Assembly: GCA_015067995.1 (NCBI GenBank)
Contig: SVLJ01000018.1
Coordinates: 1-51,346 of the forward strand
Length of the DNA: 51,346 bases
Reading direction: 5' to 3'
DNA from: Oscillospiraceae bacterium
GTDB lineage: Bacteria; Bacillota; Clostridia; Oscillospirales; Oscillospiraceae
Shown here: positions 8,871-16,290 of the stretch, piece by piece
Numbering within the stretch: the first letter of the stretch is position 1
Layout of the letters: every line of letters begins with the position of its first letter
The notes under the pieces: generated by a model
The model's database searches: none
Told to the model about the DNA's origin: nothing
What the model saw: only the letters and a program-made list of their open reading frames with translations
Translations under genes and position numbers: made by a program

Positions 8871-9582
8871 GGTGAGAAACCTCCAGTCGTTTTGCGTGAA
8901 TCAGTATCTTGTAAGCGGTGCCGTATTTGGAGAAGGACGATTTATAGATGTGGTTTTCCGTCAGAACGCGGGTCATCCACAGGGGGATGCCGCCGGCGCA
9001 TTTGAGTTCCATCAGTACCAGTCCCTCCGGCAGAATGGGTGTTCCGTATACCTCGGACTCCAGTGAGAGGGCCTCCCGTCGGCAGAGGATGGTATCGTCA
9101 AAGGTGACGCGGAAACCGGAACCGTCTATTGCATAGAAGGCTTCCCGTTCATAGGACAGGAACATGGCGGGACGCAGCGTTTTGTAAAAATCCAGAACGT
9201 AGTCGATTTCGGCGGGGATCTGGCCCTGAACAGGGCAGGGGCGTTCTCCGCAGAGCCATGCCATGGCGTCTTTTTCCGGCATGGCAACCCGCCGTTTGTA
9301 GACCACACTGCGGTACTTCTTCTTCAGCTCCACAAACACCGCGCTGTCGAGCGATGCCTGCGCGTAGCTGCGCAGACGGAGCTTTTCCTTATAGGCCGGT
9401 TTACTGATGGAGTTGCGGATCAGCCGATAATTGTCGGTGTCAAAATACAGGCTGCGGATGGTGGTGCGGCCGTATTGATCCAATGCCATGTGGGGTTCCA
9501 TGGCGGCGAGAACGATTTTTTTCTGTTCCGAGGTGAGCAGATATTTCAGCTCATAACGTTTGAAAATCGCCTGATATGCCAC
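8863..9582 (-). CDS. VTC-domain (polyphosphate polymerase-like) protein
   Basis: A 239-residue protein of the VTC domain family, the triphosphate-tunnel fold whose fungal member Vtc4 makes polyphosphate from ATP. The tunnel pattern of basic residues is present: FKRYELKY (residues 7-14), TTIRSLYFDTD (40-50), KEKLRLRSY (65-73), ELKKKY (85-90) and VYKRRVAMP (94-102). A late LVLMELKC supplies the acidic/basic pair near the C-terminus. It lacks the SPX and membrane domains of the fungal protein; the downstream DUF4956 protein could supply membrane anchoring. The start is GTG with an AAGGGG site upstream. It is the first gene of a three-gene operon with 8241-like DUF4956 and beta-helix genes downstream. 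Whether it makes polyphosphate or uses another acceptor is unknown. Confidence 0.88.
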   Translation of the reverse strand: MAYQAIFKRYELKYLLTSEQKKIVLAAMEPHMALDQYGRTTIRSLYFDTDNYRLIRNSISKPAYKEKLRLRSYAQASLDSAVFVELKKKYRSVVYKRRVAMPEKDAMAWLCGERPCPVQGQIPAEIDYVLDFYKTLRPAMFLSYEREAFYAIDGSGFRVTFDDTILCRREALSLESEVYGTPILPEGLVLMELKCAGGIPLWMTRVLTENHIYKSSFSKYGTAYKILIHAKRLEVSHHD

Positions 9583-9637
9583 GGCCGATCACCCCTTTCT
9601 GTGGACTAATATAGCGGCGAAATCCTAAATCGGCCTT

Positions 9638-9679
9638 AAAAAATGCAGCGGTCAGAAAGCTTTTTTGCTTTCTGACCGC
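9638..9679 (-). terminator. Terminator of the YbjN-like gene
   Basis: A perfect 13-bp stem (9648-9660 with 9667-9679) with a six-base loop, followed on the minus strand by TGCATTTTTT. Confidence 0.88.
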
Positions 9680-9692
9680 GATGTGGTTGTGT

Positions 9693-10187
9693 TTATTTTG
9701 CGTCTGCCTGCCGGGCAGCGTCTTCGGCAGTTGCTGTGCCATCGTTGACAGCCAGCAGACCCTTGCCGTAGCGATTGAACATGGCCACGGGGACGGCCAC
9801 CAGATCCTCCAGCGCACTGATGCCGGGAAGCCCGCTGCGGCAGTTCATGGCCACCTTATAGCGGATGACACCGGTGGAATAGTCCAACTCAAAGTTGCCG
9901 ATGGCCAGACCGAAGTTGGCGCGTGTCAGGTACTCGCATACCTGCGCGATACGGTCAAGGTCGGCCTTCAGATGAATCCGGCCATAGGCCACGATGGAAC
10001 GGCACTTGGCGGGCTCGATACTGCTGGGACGGGCGTGGATGTGAATTTCCACTTCCTTCAGCTCGGCGATCTCCAGGTCAAATTTGGCAGAGAAGCGGTG
10101 CTTTTCCTCGTTGTACTCATAGGGCCACAGGTGTTCTTCAAACATGTCCCGAATGGTTTCGGCGGCTCTGCGAACAGAAGCGGGCAT
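9693..10187 (-). CDS. YbjN domain-containing protein
   Basis: A 164-residue acidic cytoplasmic protein with the YbjN/type III chaperone-like fold. The recognisable stretch is LTRANFGLAIGNFELDYSTG, then VIRYKVAM, near residues 90-120. YbjN proteins are implicated in stress responses in other bacteria, but no biochemical role is settled. The frame stays open upstream to 10442. I chose the ATG at 10187 because AAAGGAG lies nine bases before it and homologous sequence begins there. The gene stands alone, with its own promoter (10229-10257) and terminator (9638-9679). Confidence 0.8.
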   Translation of the reverse strand: MPASVRRAAETIRDMFEEHLWPYEYNEEKHRFSAKFDLEIAELKEVEIHIHARPSSIEPAKCRSIVAYGRIHLKADLDRIAQVCEYLTRANFGLAIGNFELDYSTGVIRYKVAMNCRSGLPGISALEDLVAVPVAMFNRYGKGLLAVNDGTATAEDAARQADAK

Positions 10188-10211
10188 AGTAAAAGCTCCT
10201 TTGTCGGTCAT

Positions 10212-10257
10212 TGTTTCGGTGCGGAAACATTTTATCATGTTTCCCGACACCTGACAA
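10212..10257 (-). promoter_or_regulatory. YbjN-gene promoter with three TGTTTC/GAAACA half-sites
   Basis: Minus-strand TTGTCA (10252-10257), 17 nt, and TAAAAT (10229-10234) form a good promoter. On the plus strand TGTTTC (10212-10217), GAAACA (10224-10229) and TGTTTC (10238-10243) alternate in orientation around the -10 element, which looks like an operator. The regulator is unknown. Confidence 0.55.
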
Positions 10258-10281
10258 GGGCGAAAAATTGCCGGAACTGTC

Positions 10282-10869
10282 TTAAAACCCCTTTTGCTGA
10301 TAAAGCTTTGCTGCCAGTGGAACGGAGACGGCGCTGATGCCTGCCGCTGCCGCAGCCAGCGCGGCAGGCATGGCTTCCAACAGAGGCAGCGCCAGCGTGT
10401 CAAACTGGGCGGAGGAGCCGATGAAGGTGAAAATGACAACAAAGATCAGGATAAAGCCCATGCGTCCCTTTTCCACGCCGAAGCGGAACATGACGGGCAG
10501 AAGCACGGCCAGACAGATGCAGGCCAGCGCAAGACTGGACACCACGGTGGTGATGCGCAGCTCACTGCCCAGCCGCCCCAGAATGCCGTTTATCAGAACG
10601 GAGAAACACGCCGCGCCGGCCATCAGCAGCCAGCCGAGGATGTACTTGCTCAGTACAATGTCCAGCGGGCGGCAGGGGGTCATAGCGGCCAGTTGGTTCC
10701 AGCGGCTCTGCTCGTCATAGGCCATGGCGGTGTAGGGCAGCATGGCGGCGTACATGATGGCGAAGGCGGCCAGCTGCTCGTTGACAACACACAGCAGCAG
10801 GATCAAGCCCGCAAACAGCCGCATCTGACGAAGCAGAACATACAGGTCTTTCAGCAGCAGTCCTTTCAC
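10282..10869 (-). CDS. ABC-2 type transporter permease
   Basis: A 195-residue membrane protein with about six hydrophobic segments, for example LFAGLILLLCVVNEQLAAFA and MGFILIFVVIFTFIG. It matches the small ABC-2 permeases (ABC2_membrane_5 type) that pair with YtrA-regulated ATPases. The start is GTG at 10869, whose bases overlap the TGA stop of the ATPase gene (GTGA). An AGGAG site lies within the end of that gene, so the two are translationally coupled. The frame continues upstream to 11130 without protein-like sequence. The transported substrate is unknown; related systems respond to cell-envelope stress or antimicrobial peptides. Confidence 0.85.
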   Translation of the reverse strand: MKGLLLKDLYVLLRQMRLFAGLILLLCVVNEQLAAFAIMYAAMLPYTAMAYDEQSRWNQLAAMTPCRPLDIVLSKYILGWLLMAGAACFSVLINGILGRLGSELRITTVVSSLALACICLAVLLPVMFRFGVEKGRMGFILIFVVIFTFIGSSAQFDTLALPLLEAMPAALAAAAAGISAVSVPLAAKLYQQKGF

Positions 10870-11723
10870 GACTTCTTCTCTCCTTTCACCATAAAGAGGA
10901 TGATGTCTTCCATGGTGGGTTTCTCCGGCGCGAATGCGGCGGAGACCGCCCTGCGCTCCACCAGTGCCTGCACGCCGTAGGGGTTGGCGCGGATACTGAC
11001 CACCGCTTCCTCCGGCAGATCGGCAAGCTGCTCCCGGGTGCAGGTGACAATGCCGTACTGCTCCAGCAGCGCGTCCTTCTCCTGACAGAACAGCAGCTGC
11101 CCATGATGGATGAAGGCGATGTAGTCGCACAGCTTTTCCAGATCGCTGACGATGTGGGAGGAAATGAGGACGGCGTTTTCCGGGCCCCGGGTGAATTCGG
11201 AGAAGATCTCCAGGATCTCGTCCCGGACGATGGGGTCAAGGCCGGAGGTGGCCTCGTCCAGGATCAGCAGCTTGGGGTGATGGCTCAGGGCGGCGGCAAT
11301 GGCCAGCTTCATCTTCATGCCCCGGGAGAAGGCCTTGAACTTCTTCTTTTCCGGCAGTTGGAAGCGCTGAAGGTAAGACCGGTAAAGGGCATCGTCCCAG
11401 CGTGTGTAGATACCGGCCATCACTTTACCGATCTGTCTGGCGTTGAGGGCGGCGGGGAAGCAGGCCTCGTCCAGCACAACACCGATATCCTCCTTCACCG
11501 TCCGGAACTCCGGTGCGGTGTTGCTGCAGCCCAGCACGGTGATCTCGCCACGGTCACACCGCAGAACGTTCATAATCAATTTAATGGTAGTGGATTTTCC
11601 TGCGCCGTTCTCGCCTACCAGTCCCAGAATGCAGCCTCTGGGCAGTGTGAAGCTGACGTCCCGCAACGCAAAGCCGTCAAAGCTCCGGCTGACGCCGCGC
11701 AGCTCCAAAGCGTTTGTGCTCAT
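10866..11723 (-). CDS. ABC transporter ATP-binding protein
   Basis: A 285-residue ATPase energising the ABC-2 permease encoded next. It has Walker A GENGAGKST, a diverged signature motif FSRGMKMKLAIA (instead of LSGGQ), Walker B LLILDEATSGLDP and a switch histidine in LISSHIVSD. The C-terminal ~70 residues are an accessory domain common in the YtrB/BcrA-like exporters. Two ATG codons lie six bases apart (11729 and 11723). The AGGAGG site is seven bases from the second but only one from the first, so I use 11723. The first ATG overlaps the regulator's stop codon. Same operon as the GntR regulator. Confidence 0.92.
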   Translation of the reverse strand: MSTNALELRGVSRSFDGFALRDVSFTLPRGCILGLVGENGAGKSTTIKLIMNVLRCDRGEITVLGCSNTAPEFRTVKEDIGVVLDEACFPAALNARQIGKVMAGIYTRWDDALYRSYLQRFQLPEKKKFKAFSRGMKMKLAIAAALSHHPKLLILDEATSGLDPIVRDEILEIFSEFTRGPENAVLISSHIVSDLEKLCDYIAFIHHGQLLFCQEKDALLEQYGIVTCTREQLADLPEEAVVSIRANPYGVQALVERRAVSAAFAPEKPTMEDIILFMVKGEKKS

Positions 11724-11725
11724 GG

Positions 11726-12100
11726 TCATTCCTCCTCTATAAGAATCCGAAGTGTGTTCATCAGGTCATCGTGGCTCAGACCGCAGGCGGCGGCCAGCCG
11801 GACAGCCTCCTGCAGATGCTGTTCCATTTCCCGCAGATGCAGCTCCCGCACCAGCGTGAGATCCTTTTCCGCCACGAAGCTGCCCTTTCCCGCCATGGTG
11901 CAGATAAAGCCGCCGGCTTCCAGCTCGTCATAGGCCCGCTTGGTGGTGATGACGGAGATCCGCAGGTCCTTGGCCAGCGCCCGGATGGAGGGCAGCGGTT
12001 CGCCCGGCTGCAGGGAGCCGGAGAGGATCTGGTCACGGATCTGGGTGTAGATCTGTTCGTAAATAGGTTGGTCACCGGTGTTGCGCAGCAGGATATCCAT
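11726..12100 (-). CDS. GntR family regulator, YtrA subfamily
   Basis: A 124-residue repressor-type protein. The winged-helix domain occupies residues 1-75 (PIYEQIYTQIRDQILSGSLQPG, SIRALAKDLRISVITTKRAYDELE). A short helical tail of about 50 residues replaces the large effector domain, which defines the YtrA group. Such proteins usually repress their own operon with the ABC genes. The start is the ATG at 12100, eight bases after GGGAGG; a TTG six bases earlier lacks support. Directly upstream is a near-ideal promoter whose -10 is covered by a 10-bp inverted repeat, the likely operator. Confidence 0.9.
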   Translation of the reverse strand: MDILLRNTGDQPIYEQIYTQIRDQILSGSLQPGEPLPSIRALAKDLRISVITTKRAYDELEAGGFICTMAGKGSFVAEKDLTLVRELHLREMEQHLQEAVRLAAACGLSHDDLMNTLRILIEEE

Positions 12101-12127
12101 GGGCAAAACCTCCCTCGCCGTGAATTG

Positions 12128-12152
12128 ACTGTATATAAACAGTATATACAGT
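12128..12152. promoter_or_regulatory. Predicted operator of the YtrA-type regulator
   Basis: A perfect inverted repeat: ACTGTATATA (12128-12137) and TATATACAGT (12143-12152) with a 5-nt spacer. It covers the -10 element of the GntR-ABC operon and sits about 30 nt upstream of the regulator start, as expected for autorepression. Confidence 0.75.
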
Positions 12153-12168
12153 TAGCGCAGTATGTCAA
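12141..12168 (-). promoter_or_regulatory. Promoter of the GntR-ABC operon
   Basis: Minus-strand TTGACA (12163-12168) and TATACT (12141-12146) with a 16-nt spacer. Confidence 0.75.
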
Positions 12169-12180
12169 GGGGAAAATGAT

Positions 12181-12298
12181 AACGCCGCAGGAAAATCCTG
12201 CGGCGTTGCCGGTCATGATGTGCCTTGCGAAATCAACAAACGCTGGCAGAGAAAATTGTCCAAAATGCCTTAAATATAATATTGATGTTGTATTTAAG
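12181..12298 (-). terminator. Two tandem hairpins downstream of the LysR gene
   Basis: An AT-rich hairpin (12269-12279 with 12288-12298, one G-T wobble) is followed on the minus strand by ATTTT. A perfect 12-bp GC-rich hairpin (12181-12192 with 12196-12207) is followed by ATCATTTTCC. Together they probably terminate the LysR transcript before the GntR promoter. The rest of 12208-12363 holds no gene that I can support. Confidence 0.5.
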
Positions 12299-12363
12299 AC
12301 CCGGAATCGGACTATTCAAATGGGGGAAAATGGATTCAAAATCCCGGCGGGAGGTGATATGCT

Positions 12364-13281
12364 TTATTTCAGCAGCGGCGTGAGATACGGACGCTCCTGC
12401 AGATATTCCCGGCAGCAGCGCAGCAGCGTTTCCACCACATCCGCCCGGGCGTAGGATTTGGAGATCAGAAGGGAGCACAGGGATGGGGACGGTGCTGTTT
12501 CTATTCGACGGAAGGAGAGTGTGTCCGGCTGTTGGGCAATTAGGAACATGGCATTGTTGGCGCTGCAGATACCCCAACAGCGGGGATCTCTAAAATAGGT
12601 TGGGGTCGAGAGAATAGTCGTAGTTTGTGCATAGGAGTCCTCAGGGGCTTCGGAGAAGTTGGACTGATACCATCTTCTGAGATTGCCGACTGCAAATTTT
12701 TGCATGACCTGAAAGGCTGGATCCAGATCCTTGAGCGACAATACACGGTCCGGCAGGGGTGAATCCGCTGGACAGAGGATGTAATACTCCTGTTGGAATA
12801 GAGGAATGCAGTCAACCAGAGGAGAATCTGTGGGGTGAAAAAAACTAAAAGCAATGTCGAAGCGATGGATATGCTGTGATATGACAGAATGTGCGTAGAG
12901 TTCTTGTATGCTTTGCTGGACCGCAAGCTGTGGGTCATTGCGTAGCAGTTTGCTGATAATGGGAGCTACAATGACGTCATGGGCGGAGGTACCGGCAAGC
13001 AGGCGAAGCGTTTTCCGGGAGACTGTATCTTTGTACTGCAGAAAATGATCTTCGGCAGATGCCCACTCCTGAGCGATGGGGACGAAGGCGGCACCCTCCG
13101 GCGTCAGGGTGATCTGATGGATGCCCTTCTGCCGCCGCATCAGCTGCACACCCAGTTCCTCCTCCAGCCGTCCCAGATGGGCGGACAGCGCCGGCTGGGT
13201 GATGTAGAGTGCCCGGGCCGCGGCGGAGATACTCCCGTGCTCCACGATGGCAAGAAACATTCTGGCGGTCTGCGCGTTCAT
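12364..13281 (-). CDS. LysR family transcriptional regulator
   Basis: A 305-residue regulator with an N-terminal winged helix-turn-helix (FLAIVEHGSISAAARALYITQPALSAHLGRLEE is the diagnostic region, residues 9-41). A periplasmic-binding-protein-like effector domain follows from about residue 90. The start ATG at 13281 has AGGAGG seven bases upstream; a GTG two codons earlier is less likely. It is transcribed away from the oligopeptide-binding lipoprotein gene across 259 bp, so that gene is the natural candidate target. The effector is unknown. A strong promoter lies at 13322-13350. Confidence 0.92.
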   Translation of the reverse strand: MNAQTARMFLAIVEHGSISAAARALYITQPALSAHLGRLEEELGVQLMRRQKGIHQITLTPEGAAFVPIAQEWASAEDHFLQYKDTVSRKTLRLLAGTSAHDVIVAPIISKLLRNDPQLAVQQSIQELYAHSVISQHIHRFDIAFSFFHPTDSPLVDCIPLFQQEYYILCPADSPLPDRVLSLKDLDPAFQVMQKFAVGNLRRWYQSNFSEAPEDSYAQTTTILSTPTYFRDPRCWGICSANNAMFLIAQQPDTLSFRRIETAPSPSLCSLLISKSYARADVVETLLRCCREYLQERPYLTPLLK

Positions 13282-13321
13282 CCGCACCCCTCCTCAAAAT
13301 AAGATAAAGCGTTATATTTCG

Positions 13322-13350
13322 ATTATAGAAATCCGCGGATGCAAAGTCAA
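13322..13350 (-). promoter_or_regulatory. Promoter of the LysR gene
   Basis: Minus-strand TTGACT (13345-13350), 17 nt, TATAAT (13322-13327). A short palindrome ATAAAGCGTTAT (13304-13315) just downstream could be part of an autoregulatory site. Confidence 0.72.
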
Positions 13351-13540
13351 GCGGAAACCGTGCCCCGGACAAGTGGATCACGGCGGCAGAGACGGGCCTC
13401 CTGATAAATGATGGTTTTGGGTTCCCATCTGTGTCATGTGCTCTTTTCATGCCGTTTCTGCCGCCGTTTCCAAATATACAGGTCATGACATGCTCTTAAA
13501 AGAGAGCGTGTATGATAAAAAGAAAATAGGAGGATACCCT

Positions 13541-15307
13541 ATGAAAAGAATCATCGCATTGATCCTTGCCCTGGTCATGACCATGGCACTGGTGGCCTGC
13601 GGCGGCGACAAGCCCACCACCAGCACTCCCAGCAATCCCACCGAACCCAGTAAGCCCACCACCAGCACTCCCACAACACCCGATAAGCCTGCTGAGCCCA
13701 CCCTGACCAAAGCTGAGCAGCTGAAGAAGGACAACGCAGACAAATACGGCGGCGAAATGGTCTGTGTCATGGGCGGCGTTGCGCCCACCATGGACGTCCA
13801 TGACTCTCAGGCTGACAGCCTGTATGTCTGCCGTTACACGAACTATGTCTATGAGAACATGATCGTTCTGGATGCCAACGGCAAGTTCTATCCTCAGGTC
13901 ATGGATTTCACTACCTCTGAGGACGGCTGCACCATCACCCTGACCATGCGTGAGCGTTACTACTCCAACGGTGACCGCATTACGATTGATGACGTTGTAG
14001 CATCCATGCGCCGCGTTGTTGCCATGAATCTGACATCCCAGTCCAGCTATGAGAAGTACTGGAAGGGCACCACCTGGAAGGTGGAGGGTGACAGCATCAT
14101 TTTCACCACCGAGACCTACAATATCAACTTCATGGCCTGGCTGGGTTCTCCTCAGGGCACCCAGAAGGTCATGCCCAAGGAGATCTGCGAGAAGTATGCG
14201 CCCGATCTGACCTCTGGTACCTATGACCCCGCCACTGACCTGACCTACGGCTGCACTAAGGTCAACGAGATCAACGACGTCAAGGACATGATCGGCTCCG
14301 GCCCCTACTGCGTGGAGAAGTGGGAAGGCGACACCGAGCTGATCTTTGTCCGCAACGAGAATTATGAGATCATCGCTGAGGGCAATGAGGACGCCATCGG
14401 CGTGGCCGCACCCCGTATGGCTTACATTGATAAGTTTATCTACAAGGTCAATACTGACGCCTCCTCTCAGACCGCTGCCACTCTGGCCGGCGAGTATGAC
14501 CTGGGCGGTGTGCAGGCTGCCATGTGGGACACCGCTCTGAGCATGGGCCTGAAGCGCTGGGACGCCGGTACTACCTGGACCCACGGCATCTTCTTCAACC
14601 TGCATGAGTCCAACGCAGACAGTCCTGTGGCTGATGTCAATGTCCGTAAGGCCATCCGTGCCATCATCGACCCCGCCGCCGTTCTGACCTCTGTTGCCGG
14701 TATCATCGACCGTGTTGTTCTGGAGCCCTATGCTGTCACCAAGGGCGTCACCGCTTACCAGAGCACCTTGATGGAGGAGAATGACTACAATCTGAAGAGC
14801 GTTGACAAGGCCAAGGAGTATCTGGCAAAGTCCAGCTACAACGGTGAGCCCATCGTGTACCTGACCCACGCCTCCGGCAACTTCTACAAGGCTGCCATGG
14901 CCGTGATCCCCATGCTGGAGTCCATCGGCCTGAAGGTGGAGCTGCTGTCCGTTGATAACGGTTCTCACACCGCCATGCGTAAGGATCCCAAGACCGGCCA
15001 CGACATCGGCTGCTGGGAGGTCCAGAAGCGTGAGGACAACCCCGTGCTGCACTCCACTTTCGTCACCGGCACCCAGGGGTGGTGGTCCAGCCCTGCCAAG
15101 GATGCTGCTCTGGCCATCATGAAGACCACTCCCACCGGCTCCGCTGAGTCTGTAAAGGCTTACAATGACTATCTGCAGGCCGTCGTGGATGAGGTCCCCT
15201 ACATCCTGTTTGGCCACCTGATTGGCTACACCTGGACCCAGGGAGATGTGGTCAACCAGTCTGTCGGTCAGACCAGCTTCTCCTGGAACAACTACTTCGC
15301 AAAGTGA
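13541..15307 (+). CDS. Peptide/nickel-type ABC transporter substrate-binding lipoprotein
   Basis: A 588-residue extracellular solute-binding protein of family 5 (OppA/DppA-like), anchored as a lipoprotein. The signal MKRIIALILALVMTMALVAC ends in a lipobox cysteine, followed by a Pro/Ser/Thr-rich linker of about 35 residues. The domain begins near residue 60; typical features are the DAKGKFYPQ-like segment (here DANGKFYPQVMDF) and a later DVNVRKAIRAIID. The frame is open upstream to 13436, but the ATG at 13541 carries the signal peptide and has AGGAGG before it. No permease or ATPase genes are adjacent, so it is an orphan binding protein. Codon choice looks more biased than in neighbours, suggesting high expression (impression only). 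Confidence 0.9.
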   Translation: MKRIIALILALVMTMALVACGGDKPTTSTPSNPTEPSKPTTSTPTTPDKPAEPTLTKAEQLKKDNADKYGGEMVCVMGGVAPTMDVHDSQADSLYVCRYTNYVYENMIVLDANGKFYPQVMDFTTSEDGCTITLTMRERYYSNGDRITIDDVVASMRRVVAMNLTSQSSYEKYWKGTTWKVEGDSIIFTTETYNINFMAWLGSPQGTQKVMPKEICEKYAPDLTSGTYDPATDLTYGCTKVNEINDVKDMIGSGPYCVEKWEGDTELIFVRNENYEIIAEGNEDAIGVAAPRMAYIDKFIYKVNTDASSQTAATLAGEYDLGGVQAAMWDTALSMGLKRWDAGTTWTHGIFFNLHESNADSPVADVNVRKAIRAIIDPAAVLTSVAGIIDRVVLEPYAVTKGVTAYQSTLMEENDYNLKSVDKAKEYLAKSSYNGEPIVYLTHASGNFYKAAMAVIPMLESIGLKVELLSVDNGSHTAMRKDPKTGHDIGCWEVQKREDNPVLHSTFVTGTQGWWSSPAKDAALAIMKTTPTGSAESVKAYNDYLQAVVDEVPYILFGHLIGYTWTQGDVVNQSVGQTSFSWNNYFAK

Positions 15308-15329
15308 TCCTCGCCGATAGGTGAAAACA

Positions 15330-15365
15330 CGCTCCGGCAGGCTGCGTTTGCAGTCTGCCGGAGCG
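15330..15365 (+). terminator. Intergenic hairpin without T-tract after the binding-protein gene
   Basis: A strong stem (CGCTCCGGCAG, 15330-15340, with CTGCCGGAGCG, 15355-15365, plus inner CTGC/GCAG pairing) is not followed by T residues on the plus strand. It more likely protects the upstream mRNA or attenuates read-through into the hydrolase gene than stops transcription fully. Confidence 0.55.
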
Positions 15366-15388
15366 CCCCATGAAAGGAAAGCAACACT

Positions 15389-16246
15389 ATGAGTGAACAC
15401 AAGATCCCGGAGGAGGCGCTGCGGCAGCTCTGCGCCAGCGTGGACGGAGACTGCGGCCTGTACGTTTCTGCCCCCGGCGAGGGGCTGAAATTCTCCATCA
15501 ACGAGGATAAGATCTTCACCGCTGCAAGCACCATCAAGATCCCGGTACTTGCCCTGCTGTTTCAGGACGCGGCGGAGGGCAGAGTCGACCTTTCCAAAAA
15601 AGTGGTGGTGAAGCCGGAAAATCGCGTTACCGGCAGCGGCATCCTGCGATCTCTGGCACCGGACTTGGAGTTGAGCCTGTTTGACCTTGCCAACCTGATG
15701 ATCGTCATGAGCGACAATACCGCCACTAACGAGATCATAGACGTGGTGGGCATGGATCGCACCCGGCAGTTCTGTACGGACCATGATTTTAACAACACAT
15801 GGATCTGGAAAAAGATCTTCTACAAGGGAGAATTGCCCCCGCCTCAGGTGCCGGAGGAAATGCCCGTCAATGCCACCACCGCCGGAGATCTGGGCCGCAT
15901 GCTGGAGCAGCTGGCGGACGGTACGCTGGTGGATGAGGAGTCCTGCCGTCGGATTATTCAGATCATGGCTGGTCAGCGAATCGCCCGTTTGAAAACGCTG
16001 CTGCCCTGTGCAGAACGTGTAGACCCCCGTGCGGACACACTGCGGCTGCCCAAGGAAGGACAGGTGGTGGTGGCCAGCAAGGGCGGCACCCTGACTGATC
16101 CGCCCACTGCCCATGACGCGGGCATCTTCTACCTGCCGGATGGACGGTATTATATCGTGACCATATGCACAACATCCTCCGATCTGAAGGCGACCACCAA
16201 GATCATCAACGAAGTGGGCCTTGTGATGTATGAGGCCATGAAGTAA
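15389..16246 (+). CDS. Class A beta-lactamase-like serine hydrolase, cytoplasmic
   Basis: A 285-residue serine hydrolase of the beta-lactamase/penicillin-binding fold. The nucleophile motif is S47-T-I-K50, the second motif is S108-D-N110, and the third is K231-G-G233 in place of the usual KTG/KSG. There is no signal peptide or membrane segment, so it should act in the cytoplasm, unlike true beta-lactamases. The omega-loop ExxLN general base is not recognisable; the region reads PPPQVPEEMPVNATT. A peptidase or amidase acting on imported peptides is a reasonable idea, given the oligopeptide-binding protein encoded 81 bp upstream. That is inference only. Antibiotic resistance is not implied. Confidence 0.85.
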   Translation: MSEHKIPEEALRQLCASVDGDCGLYVSAPGEGLKFSINEDKIFTAASTIKIPVLALLFQDAAEGRVDLSKKVVVKPENRVTGSGILRSLAPDLELSLFDLANLMIVMSDNTATNEIIDVVGMDRTRQFCTDHDFNNTWIWKKIFYKGELPPPQVPEEMPVNATTAGDLGRMLEQLADGTLVDEESCRRIIQIMAGQRIARLKTLLPCAERVDPRADTLRLPKEGQVVVASKGGTLTDPPTAHDAGIFYLPDGRYYIVTICTTSSDLKATTKIINEVGLVMYEAMK

Positions 16247-16250
16247 GCAA

Positions 16251-16280
16251 TCACCCCTCTGCCGCGCGGCAGAGGGGTGA
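16251..16280. terminator. Palindromic terminator between serine hydrolase and htpG
   Basis: A perfect 30-nt palindrome (15-bp arms) sits between convergent genes. T-tracts are weak on both sides (TACTGTTATATT on plus). Confidence 0.7.
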
Positions 16281-16290
16281 TACTGTTATA

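Noticed and set aside
12300..12355. tRNA-like 3' half (GGATTCAAAATCC motif)
   Set aside because: No acceptor, D or anticodon stems can be drawn around it and there is no CCA-matching end.
13496..16114. Very long open frame antisense to the binding protein and hydrolase genes
   Set aside because: It has no ribosome site, no recognisable domain, and a composition expected from the complement of biased codons; the same holds for long antisense frames over 6301-8100, 24220-26388 and 38606-43339.
15389..16246. Antibiotic-resistance beta-lactamase
   Set aside because: There is no export signal, the third box is KGG and the omega-loop general base is not recognisable; a generic serine hydrolase is the safer call.
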